A stretch of 64,000 nt of DNA from Paraburkholderia piptadeniae (lineage in GTDB: Bacteria; Pseudomonadota; Gammaproteobacteria; Burkholderiales; Burkholderiaceae), in NCBI RefSeq assembly GCF_900007165.1, contig NZ_CYGY02000046.1:124001-188000 (forward strand), written 5' to 3'. Of this stretch, positions 8,803 through 15,727 are shown one piece after another. The position numbers and the translations under genes are program-made. The first letter of the stretch is position 1. Each line of letters opens with the position of its first letter. The notes beneath the pieces are model-generated. The model did no database searches. It was not told the origin of the DNA and worked only from the letters and a program-made list of their open reading frames with translations.

Positions 8803-9417
8803 ATGGCAAGTTCGGGAATGCGCCGGGGGGCGTCGGGCACGGCCGTCACCGCAGCGCAAACGGCTGCCGCGCCACCGCGCGTCGGCGAGCAAATTCAACG
8901 GTTGCGCAGCGAACGCAAGATGACGCTCGACGATCTGTCGCGCGCAGCGGGCGTGTCGAAATCGATGTTGTCGGAAATTGAACGCGACAAGGCGAATCCG
9001 ACGATCGCCGTCGCGTGGCGGCTGACGAATGCGCTCGGCGTCAGTCTGGATTCGCTATTTGCGCCACAAAAGGCGCCGGAGCCGATTGCGGTTTCTGGTC
9101 CGCACGACATCCCGACGCTGAGCGGTCACGACGCCAGATATCAGCTGCGCGTGTGGGGGCCGATCGAGCTGGCGGGCAAATTCGAATGGTATGAATTGAC
9201 GCTCCAGGCGGGCGGCGCATTGGTGTCGAGCGCTCACGAGCCGGGTACGCGCGAACATCTGACGGTTTTGCACGGCGTCATCGATATCGACGCGGCGGGG
9301 ACGACGAAACGTCTGAAGGCTGCGGATACGGCACGCTATGTCGCCGACGAACCGCATGCGATTCGCAATGCCGGTAAGGGTGAAGCGAAGGCCTTGCTGG
9401 TCGTGATCCACGGTTAG
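8803..9417 (+). CDS. XRE-family regulator with C-terminal cupin domain
   Basis: A 204-residue protein. The HTH_3 domain lies at about residues 26-80 (IQRLRSERKMTLDDLSRAAG, then SKSMLSEIERDKANPTIAVA). The C-terminal cupin domain (about 120-200) includes EHLTVLHGVIDIDAAG and DEPHAIRNAGKGEAKA. Such proteins sense a small molecule in the cupin pocket and often control a neighbouring amino-acid or amine catabolic operon. Divergence from kbl-tdh makes threonine or glycine catabolism the likely target; this is inference. Confidence 0.92.
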   Translation: MASSGMRRGASGTAVTAAQTAAAPPRVGEQIQRLRSERKMTLDDLSRAAGVSKSMLSEIERDKANPTIAVAWRLTNALGVSLDSLFAPQKAPEPIAVSGPHDIPTLSGHDARYQLRVWGPIELAGKFEWYELTLQAGGALVSSAHEPGTREHLTVLHGVIDIDAAGTTKRLKAADTARYVADEPHAIRNAGKGEAKALLVVIHG

Positions 9418-9461
9418 GCCTGCGCAGCCGGTTCTTCGGCAATACACCAGGTTGCGGCCGA

Positions 9462-9481
9462 TACTGTATGTTTGTACAGTA
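9462..9481. promoter_or_regulatory. LexA (SOS) box
   Basis: TACTGTATGTTTGTACAGTA is a dyad with perfect 7-bp arms. It contains CTGT-N8-ACAG (9464-9479) and matches 17 of 20 positions of the Escherichia coli SOS-box consensus. It ends 25 bp before the start codon of the next gene. A possible -35 (TTGCGG, 9452-9457) would place a weak -10 (TACAGT, 9475-9480) inside the box, so LexA binding should block transcription. Confidence 0.85.
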
Positions 9482-9506
9482 TACGCGACTGACGGGAGCC
9501 GAAGAA

Positions 9507-9896
9507 ATGAACATCAAGCAAGAACAGGATCTGGCGGCGCTGCGCTTCAAGTCGGCCGCGCGCGACCTTGAGCATATCGTCCGGCATATCGCCGCGCGTT
9601 ACATCGTGCAGCGGGTGCCGCTTACCTGGCGTCTTCTGCATGCCATCGAAGCGGAAGCACTCGCCGATCTCGGTTTTGCCAGCCGGCACGATCCGTTCAT
9701 GCTCGCGCTGTTTCAACGGCCAACCGATTTTCAATTCCCCGAGACGGATGATCCCGTGGACTTCGGGCGGTCGAATGCGCTGCCCGCTGTGTTTGCGTTT
9801 GCCGTTGCGGCGTATGACGAAGCGCAGAAATCGAGGAGCGAAACTCCGACGCGGCGAGCGGCGAGTGGAAGTGTCCGCCGGGCTTGGGGCGGGTGA
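9507..9896 (+). CDS. Unknown protein, predicted SOS-regulated
   Basis: A 129-residue protein of no family I recognise. The N-terminal two thirds look helical and well ordered (KSAARDLEHIVRHIAARYIV, then LTWRLLHAIEAEALADLGFA). The last 25 residues are rich in Arg, Ser and Ala and look disordered. No catalytic motif, signal peptide or membrane segment is visible. The start at 9507 has GGGAG (9494-9498) eight bases upstream; an ATG at 9468 lies inside the LexA box and is rejected. The only strong clue to function is the near-perfect SOS box 25 bp upstream, which implies expression on DNA damage. The next gene, a recombinase relative, starts 108 bp downstream and could be read through. Confidence 0.75.
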   Translation: MNIKQEQDLAALRFKSAARDLEHIVRHIAARYIVQRVPLTWRLLHAIEAEALADLGFASRHDPFMLALFQRPTDFQFPETDDPVDFGRSNALPAVFAFAVAAYDEAQKSRSETPTRRAASGSVRRAWGG

Positions 9897-9945
9897 AGGG
9901 CATTCGGCGTCGGCTTCGAGGTATCAGGAGGGGCGGCGCCGGGAG

Positions 9946-9959
9946 TTTATGCGCGTAAA
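9946..9959. other. Degenerate parS-like site
   Basis: TTTATGCGCGTAAA differs at one position from the TTTATGCGCATAAA palindrome found four times beside parAB. It lies in the 108-bp spacer before the recombinase-like gene, 46 bp before its start, about 7 kb from the main parS cluster. Weak ParB binding is possible but unproven. Confidence 0.5.
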
Positions 9960-10004
9960 GTCACCGACTACAATCGTTTCACGCAACTAACGGAAGGACA
10001 GACC

Positions 10005-11063
10005 ATGCCCTCAGCCAATCCCGTTGGCTCCATCGGCCCGTCACCCGATGCGACGGACCTGTTCGATCAGGAACGTCAGGACTGGCTCGTCGACCCGCGC
10101 ACCGCATTCGACGCCTGGCTTGCGAGTCAGAATTTCCGCAATTCGTCGGCGGAGGTCTATCGCGCTCAGTGGGGACTTTTCCTCGAATGGCTGCAGGCTC
10201 GGCACAAAAACCTTGTGACCGTCGACATGCGCTCGATTGCCGAATTCGTTGCTGGACTCTCGATACGCAAACCGCAGCGCGCCCGCTATTTGCGGTTGAT
10301 CGAACGTGTGCTCGATCATGTGCGCGAAATCGAACTCGCATCCACGAACCCGGCGCGCTTTATCGCTCAGGATGGCGAAGCGGAATGGCGCAACGCGCGT
10401 GACAACGAGCCGACAGGTTTTCTCACGGCCGCAGAACGTTCCGCATTGATCGCGCATCTTTCTTCGTCTGTCGCGCATCTGTCACCGGCGCAACGCTGGC
10501 GCGAGCGTCGGGATCGTGCATTGATTGCCGTATTTCTCGGCGGCGGCATCAAGACGGGCGAAGCGCGGACACTTGCGCTTGGTTGCGTGACGGCCTGTTC
10601 GCCGTGGATCGTGATCGAAGCGGCGAACCCGCTTTTTACGCGCCGGACACGCCTGGCGCCGTTCGCCGTTTCGATCCTCGACACATGGCTCGAAGAACGC
10701 AAGCAGGCGGAATTGCCGGGCGATCTGGTTTTCCCGGCATCGCCATCCGGGCGGCCGATGCACAAGGCGACTATGCTGCGAGCCGTCGACGCGTTGACGG
10801 AAGCGTCGGGCATTGGCCATTCCCGGGAAGCTCGCGCAAGCCCGCATACGCTACGCAACTCATTCGCAGCGGACCTGTTCGAAAGTGGGATGGAAGTCGA
10901 GGTCGTCGGGCAATGGCTAGGATTCGCCCAGGCTGTATCCGCGAATCGGCTGCATCGCGCATGGAAAACCTGGGCTGAACAACAGAAATTCGACGAAGAA
11001 AGACAGCTCGCAACGTCTGCCGTATCTCCCGCGAGTGCCGACGACACGCGGGACGACGACTAG
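10005..11063 (+). CDS. Tyrosine-recombinase-like protein lacking most catalytic residues
   Basis: A 352-residue XerC/XerD-fold protein. The N-terminal SAM-like domain (about residues 30-125) contains FDAWLASQNFRNSSAEVYRA. The C-terminal catalytic-fold domain runs from about 135 to 325. Compared with XerD, the first catalytic Arg is Lys183 (GGGIKTGEARTL). H281 and R284 are kept (PHTLRNSFA), but the His of LGH is Phe307 (LGF) and the nucleophilic Tyr position is Leu316. It therefore should not cut DNA and more likely binds it. It lies between an SOS gene and the origin, opposite the KfrA-like gene with two iterons between them. Base composition resembles its neighbours, with no sign of recent transfer. 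Confidence 0.85.
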   Translation: MPSANPVGSIGPSPDATDLFDQERQDWLVDPRTAFDAWLASQNFRNSSAEVYRAQWGLFLEWLQARHKNLVTVDMRSIAEFVAGLSIRKPQRARYLRLIERVLDHVREIELASTNPARFIAQDGEAEWRNARDNEPTGFLTAAERSALIAHLSSSVAHLSPAQRWRERRDRALIAVFLGGGIKTGEARTLALGCVTACSPWIVIEAANPLFTRRTRLAPFAVSILDTWLEERKQAELPGDLVFPASPSGRPMHKATMLRAVDALTEASGIGHSREARASPHTLRNSFAADLFESGMEVEVVGQWLGFAQAVSANRLHRAWKTWAEQQKFDEERQLATSAVSPASADDTRDDD

Positions 11064-11068
11064 ACGTA

Positions 11069-11110
11069 TCCCGTAAACCCTCACCTACGCGGTCCCGAAA
11101 AAACTCACTT
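11069..11110 (-). repeat. Two iteron-like 18-mers between convergent genes
   Basis: Minus-strand copies at 11069-11086 (AGGTGAGGGTTTACGGGA) and 11093-11110 (AAGTGAGTTTTTTCGGGA), 24 bp apart start to start. They point opposite to the main array, which lies on the far side of the KfrA-like gene. Confidence 0.75.
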
Positions 11111-11142
11111 TGGCCGCTTTTGGGTTACTGAAAGCGATCCGA

Positions 11143-12348
11143 TCAGGACAAGGAAGCGCTTTGCGCTGGCGACATGAAGCGCGTCACGGCCGTCAGCCGC
11201 GAGCTACCCGTCCCCGATGAATGCTCGCATTCCGGACAAAGCAGCTCGTAACGGCCGTCGACCTGAGACAGTTCGGGTTCACCATCAGCGCATTTCGGAC
11301 AACGGAGCGGGATTGTGACGTGCCCGTCGACGGCTGTTCCGATCGACTCGAGTTCATTGGCACTCAGCCTTCCTGCGCTCGCCAGATGACAGAGCAGATC
11401 CGCAATGGCGGGGCTGATGCCCCGCTGAGCGCGCAGCGCAGCCATCTGGCGCGTCAACAGATCGAGTTCCTCCGACTGTTCGCGCAGCTGCGCGTCAAGC
11501 CGATCGCCCCGTGCTTTCGCGGCCGCGAGTTGCTGAATGAAATCGAATTCCTTTCGGCTCGCATCGCGCACACCTGCCTGATAGGTCGTTGCCATCGCGC
11601 GTAACGAATCGAGCTCCACCAGCATCGGCTTGACGCGGCGTTCGGCTTCGGCCACCGCGTCCTTGATCTGTTGCGCATAGTGTTCGGTGTTCTGGCGCAT
11701 TTCCCCCTGCAGGGCGTCGAGACGATCGCGCAATCCTGCATTCGCCGATTGCTCGACATCCACGCGCCTGTGTAGCGACTCGTTTTCGGCTTCAAGCCGG
11801 CGAACGGATGCTTTCAGTCCTTCCTGGTAAGCTGATCCGCTGGTGTTGGCTGCGGCGAGTTGAGTCTCAAGCACGCGTACGCGTTCCCATGCAGCGTCAG
11901 CGCGGACTTCGCTGCGCTGAATGGCTTCTTGGGAAACTTCGCGTCGGATCTTGCCCTCGTGTGAGTCTCGCTCGGCAGCGGCAAGTAACGTTCTTAGTTC
12001 TTGGCGTTCTTCATCGAGCGAGGCCCTTGCATGCGCCAACGCGTCTTCGAATAACGCGCCAAGCAACTCACCCGCGCGTTCCTCGAGCGATTTTGGAATG
12101 GCGCCACCGCTAATTCGTACACGCGATACTGAGCGTATGCGCTCCCAGAAGCTGTCGACGTCTTTTGGTATGTCGCTAGCGCTGCCCGTCTGCGTAAGTT
12201 CACGCACGGCGGCCATCGATGGCCGAATGCCGAGATCAAAAAAGAGCCGTTTGCAGGCGTGAAGCGACAATTCCTGACGACGCGCGCCATTCGCGCGCAG
12301 CGTGTCGAGTTCTTTTCGGATGGACTGGCGCTCTTCGTCCAGATTCAT
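11143..12348 (-). CDS. KfrA-like DNA-binding coiled-coil protein with C-terminal zinc ribbon
   Basis: A 401-residue protein. Residues about 25-110 look like the KfrA N-terminal DNA-binding domain (GIRPSMAAVRELTQTGSAS, then DVDSFWERIR). About 110-320 is a long coiled coil rich in Glu, Arg, Ala and Leu. The tail has paired cysteines C350/C353 and C371/C374 (CPKC and CPEC), predicting a zinc ribbon that I do not associate with plasmid KfrA. KfrA proteins act as repressors and help partition low-copy plasmids by forming filaments on DNA. Its place between two iteron groups suggests a role in organising or segregating this origin. It is transcribed away from the origin array. Confidence 0.82.
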   Translation of the reverse strand: MNLDEERQSIRKELDTLRANGARRQELSLHACKRLFFDLGIRPSMAAVRELTQTGSASDIPKDVDSFWERIRSVSRVRISGGAIPKSLEERAGELLGALFEDALAHARASLDEERQELRTLLAAAERDSHEGKIRREVSQEAIQRSEVRADAAWERVRVLETQLAAANTSGSAYQEGLKASVRRLEAENESLHRRVDVEQSANAGLRDRLDALQGEMRQNTEHYAQQIKDAVAEAERRVKPMLVELDSLRAMATTYQAGVRDASRKEFDFIQQLAAAKARGDRLDAQLREQSEELDLLTRQMAALRAQRGISPAIADLLCHLASAGRLSANELESIGTAVDGHVTIPLRCPKCADGEPELSQVDGRYELLCPECEHSSGTGSSRLTAVTRFMSPAQSASLS

Positions 12349-12724
12349 GGCTGCCTCAAGGTCGCGGAAGTCGACGAATCATAACAATTTACGTAGCGTT
12401 TGTTACGAATTTCATTCGACGCGCGTCATTCCTGCAACGAAGGCTTGATATCTACGCAATTCGGCGCAGCGAACCGGGATCGATGAGCGTCTTCGTGAAA
12501 CAAATCGAAGCGTAGTCGATAAGTCATTGTTATGACGGCATTTTAGGTGATTGACCGATGTTTTGGCACTGTTTCACGGAGCGGGTGGGTGGTGCCGGGT
12601 TTGTGGTCTTCGAGGAAGCTCGCGGGGCACGTGTTGAGAGTAATAAAAGTAAACACCTTTGAACCTTAGTTAAAGACGTTAACGCCCGACGAAAGCCTTA
12701 TGGGGCAAGGCGCTGCGCGGGATT
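12349..12724. other. Gene-free AT-richer flank of the origin
   Basis: This holds the upstream region of the KfrA-like gene and no credible reading frame. It contains locally AT-rich stretches, for example around 12380-12420 and 12635-12680, in a window that is otherwise GC-rich. Strand opening or a KfrA-like promoter could lie here; no clear promoter pair or DnaA box was found. Confidence 0.5.
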
Positions 12725-14213
12725 AGGTGAAGCTTTACGGGAGACGTGGTGAGGTTTCGCGGGATCGCGCAGTGATGAGGTTCGGGGAGACGGGTGAGCC
12801 GGCTCGGGAAGGGTCGTGAGTGGCTTCGGGAACACCAAAGATTGGCCAGTTGGCCAAAGGTGAGCGCTTTCGGGAGGTTAGATCGATCAATGGCCCGCCA
12901 ACGCTGATTGGTGTACCTCCGTCGCCGGTAGAAGCGGGTGAGCGGATTCAGGACGGCGATTCCAATGATCATTGAGCTGATTTCCTGGGCATTTCGCACG
13001 GTCGGTGAGCACTCGCGGGAGAAAACCGGACATCATGGTGAGATTTTTCGGGACTCGAAGGGCATTTAGGCTTGTATTTGGGCCGCGCAATCCCGATCGG
13101 TGAGGTTTTTCGGGAGCTGGTCGCCGTCCGTTTCGATCGGCAGGCGCGCTAAATGAGCGACTGTTGCGAGCATCGATCTTGAGGTGAGCGGATTCAGGAG
13201 ATAAAGCCGCACGCATATCGTGCGCCAGTTTTTGCACCCACAATTCGGAAAGGTGAGGCTTTGCGGGAATCATGTGCGCCCGGTTTGGGCTGAAAGGTGA
13301 GGAAATGCAGGAGCGTCGGAGTCGCAATCGCGCTGAGAGGTCGTATTAGCGCGGGTTCGGCGACGGTGCCATGACCTGGTTCATTGCGTGAAGGTGAAGA
13401 TTTTCGGGAGAGTCGGGCGATCAGATTTTGGGCATCACTGCGTCACTGGTTAGGGCTGAGGTGAGAGTTTCCGGGAGTCGAGCACTGACCCGGCAGGGTC
13501 GGCGCATATCTAAGTATCTAAATTTGCGGGTTTTTCACTTCGTAATCCACCAAAGGTGAGCTTCTTCGGGACGTCGGGCTGCCGATTCGCGGCGGTACAA
13601 AGCTGGGTCTGGATCGGCTCACAGGTGAGCATTTTCAGGAGGTTTTTTGCGCGCCCGAATTGTGTATGGGTTCAGGAAGCCCATCCGGTACCGGGTCAGT
13701 CATTCGCAAAGGTGAGAATATTCGGGACAGCGTCTTCGCAGTTTGACCGAGACCCAGCGCTTACCGAAAGCTGGGAATCCGCATGTACATCTCCGCGTTT
13801 GCGCCTACATCGGCCCCGCTCGGCGGATTTCTCCGTGTCGGCGGCCGGTCAGCCGATCAAAACATCGCTTTCGATGGTTTCGTCGACCCTTCACTGGCCC
13901 ACTGACTTAGCCGTAGCACCCGTCGACGCGGCTTGGACGGCCGCCTCCCCACGGATACTGACGCGCGAGACCTGGATGGCCGGCCGGTCGTTCACGATGC
14001 GTCCGCAAATAGCCGTTCGCTGTTCTAGCGCTACCAGGAGCCGCAGCAGCATCTGCACGCGTCGTTTATTTGCGACTTCTGCAAAGGTGAGCCGTTACGG
14101 GAAGCGATTACGACGGTCGTCGCGCGCGCGACGCGACCTCACGTCAAGCAATCCCGCGACCATCAATGCCATGACAAAATGCGTCCGAAATCAAAAGGTG
14201 AGGCTTTGCGGGA
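12725..14213 (+). repeat. Origin of replication: array of about 19 direct 18-bp iterons
   Basis: Copies of AGGTGAG-N4-TTNCGGGA, all on the plus strand, start at 12725, 12747, 12792, 12814, 12859, 12936, 13003, 13036, 13098, 13182, 13251, 13295, 13392, 13459, 13554, 13623, 13710, 14085 and 14196. Spacing runs from 22 to 97 bp and is irregular, unlike the tight 20-22 bp spacing of many plasmid iterons, and there is a 357-bp iteron-free gap before 14085. At least four copies (12936, 13182, 13295, 13623) end in CAGGA instead of CGGGA. The array lies just upstream of a Rep_3 initiator gene, the classic arrangement for an initiator-driven origin. No good DnaA box was seen inside it. Confidence 0.88.
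13507..13521. other. Candidate DNA unwinding element with direct repeat
   Basis: Two direct copies of TATCTAA (13507-13513 and 13515-13521), followed by AATTT, form one of the most AT-rich spots within the iteron array, between the iterons at 13459 and 13554. Origins of this type usually melt at AT-rich repeats next to the iterons, so this is a candidate opening site. Confidence 0.4.
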
Positions 14214-14220
14214 GTGGCTC

Positions 14221-14280
14221 TGGGTGAGTTGGCTGCCGTAAACGCGTTTCACCCCAAGTAGGTGAGATAACCGCTATAGA
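14221..14280 (+). promoter_or_regulatory. Candidate rep promoter and autorepression operator
   Basis: Half-iterons in inverted orientation (TGGGTGA at 14221-14227 and TCACCCCA at 14249-14256) are followed by another half-site AGGTGAG at 14260-14266 and then TATAGA (14275-14280), a possible -10, 54 bp before the start codon. Rep_3 initiators typically repress themselves by binding as dimers to inverted half-iterons, which this matches. The -35 is not clear. Confidence 0.5.
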
Positions 14281-14333
14281 CGTGCATCACCACAGCCGGT
14301 ATCCTTTCGCAAAATCTCTTCTTGACTCGACGC

Positions 14334-15683
14334 ATGGCCACGAAGCGCGCGAAAAAAACCGATGTGGTGAGCCCAAGCTCCGCCGAATTGCGCAAGGCCG
14401 TCGAGGCGATTGCCATTCAGCCGAAGAGCGGCAAGATCACGCTGCTAACCCGCAAGCTCTTCAACGTGTTGCTCGCAGTCGCCCAGCAGGCGGATGAATC
14501 GGGCGACACCTATCGTGCGCTGCTTTCCGACATCGTCGCCAACTCCGCTTTCGATTCCAACGATACTGCACTCGTCAAGGAGCACCTGCGCCGGATGGTG
14601 TCGGTGCAGGTTGAGTGGAGCCAGGGCACGTCGAGCCAGAAGCCAGGGCGCAAGTGGGGCATCTCGACGCTGATCGCCGACGCCGAAATTCTCGAGGACC
14701 CCGCGACGCGGCGCGTCTGGGTAGAGTTCTCGTTCGCGCCGAAAATCAAGAAAAAGCTGCTCGATCCGGTGCAATACGCGCGGCTGAGCCTTCAGTTCCA
14801 GAGCCAGTTGCGCAGTAGCGCAGGTCTGGCGCTGTACGAAATCTGCGTGCGCTATCTGACCAATCCCAGCCATCTAACGATGCGTGAGGCGTGGGAGTGG
14901 TGGCGGCCGATCCTGTCCGGCACGCCTGACATGGAAGCCGGCGATGAAGCCAAGCGCGAGTACAAATATTTCAAGCGCGACTATCTGCGCCCGGCCATTG
15001 CGGAAGTCAATGCCGTTACGAATATCTTTGTCGAACTGATCGAACATCGCGAAGGCCGTCGGGTCGCGGAAATCCAGTTTCGCGTGACCGAGCGCAAGCA
15101 GCCGATGCTGGCGCTGGACGAGCATCCGAACGTCTTCGACAGTACGCTTGTCGACCGCATGGTGAAGATCGGCATCCCGCTCAAGGAAGCGCAGACGCTA
15201 TACGCGGACAGCGAGGAAAACCGTATCCGCGCCGCGTTGCAAATGACGGAGCAGCGGATGCGCAGCACAACGCTACCGCCCGTGCGCAGTGCGCCAGCGC
15301 TGTTCAAGGACGCTTTGAAAAAGGGTTATGCTCCACCCGTCGATGCATTGCCTTCGGCACCCGCCAGCAAAGGCGCCATCGCGGCACCAGCAGATGATCT
15401 GAAGGCGCGTCTGCTGGGCGAATACATGGCGTATCGGCGCAAGGAGGCGCAGGCGCTGTACGACGAACAAGGTGAAGCAGAGCGTGAACTGGCGCGTCAC
15501 TCGTTCGAGGAAGATGAACTGCCGGGTCTTGGTGCACACATGCGCGACGATTGGCGTCGACGCGGGCTGGAGTCGAAGCTGACGGAGACGGCGTTCTTCG
15601 ACTGGCTCGCGCGCAGAACCTGGGGCGAGCCGACGGATGGCGATCTGCTTGCATTCACACTGAGTCAGTCGCGGGCCGCCTGA
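14334..15683 (+). CDS. Rep_3-family replication initiator of the secondary chromosome
   Basis: A 449-residue initiator. Residues about 20-250 carry the two winged-helix domains of the Rep_3 family (KITLLTRKLFNVLLAVAQQA, SAGLALYEICVRYLTN, YKYFKRDYLRPAIAEVNAVT). A less conserved C-terminal 190 residues (IPLKEAQTLYADSEENRIRA and onward) is longer than in plasmid Rep proteins and is common in chromosome-2 type initiators. It should bind the iterons upstream, open the origin and recruit the helicase. The ATG at 14334 is preferred to an upstream TTG at 14322; neither has a strong ribosome site. It converges with parB across a hairpin. Confidence 0.93.
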   Translation: MATKRAKKTDVVSPSSAELRKAVEAIAIQPKSGKITLLTRKLFNVLLAVAQQADESGDTYRALLSDIVANSAFDSNDTALVKEHLRRMVSVQVEWSQGTSSQKPGRKWGISTLIADAEILEDPATRRVWVEFSFAPKIKKKLLDPVQYARLSLQFQSQLRSSAGLALYEICVRYLTNPSHLTMREAWEWWRPILSGTPDMEAGDEAKREYKYFKRDYLRPAIAEVNAVTNIFVELIEHREGRRVAEIQFRVTERKQPMLALDEHPNVFDSTLVDRMVKIGIPLKEAQTLYADSEENRIRAALQMTEQRMRSTTLPPVRSAPALFKDALKKGYAPPVDALPSAPASKGAIAAPADDLKARLLGEYMAYRRKEAQALYDEQGEAERELARHSFEEDELPGLGAHMRDDWRRRGLESKLTETAFFDWLARRTWGEPTDGDLLAFTLSQSRAA

Positions 15684-15692
15684 GCGCACAAC

Positions 15693-15719
15693 CGGGCGCG
15701 CACTCGCTGCGCGCCCGTT
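15693..15719. terminator. Hairpin between convergent rep and parB
   Basis: CGGGCGCGCA (15693-15702) pairs perfectly with TGCGCGCCCG (15708-15717) across a 5-base loop and is followed by TTGCTTTCC. It lies between the rep stop at 15683 and the parB stop at 15728 and could terminate both, although the T-run is short. Confidence 0.6.
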
Positions 15720-15727
15720 GCTTTCCC

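Noticed and set aside
12725..14213. Possible CRISPR array because of repeats and spacers
   Set aside because: Repeats are 18 bp, variable in the middle and unevenly spaced, no cas gene is near, and a Rep_3 initiator follows; iterons explain it.
13556..14227. Open reading frame of 223 codons inside the origin
   Set aside because: It contains several iterons, has a poor composition for a protein and no ribosome site.
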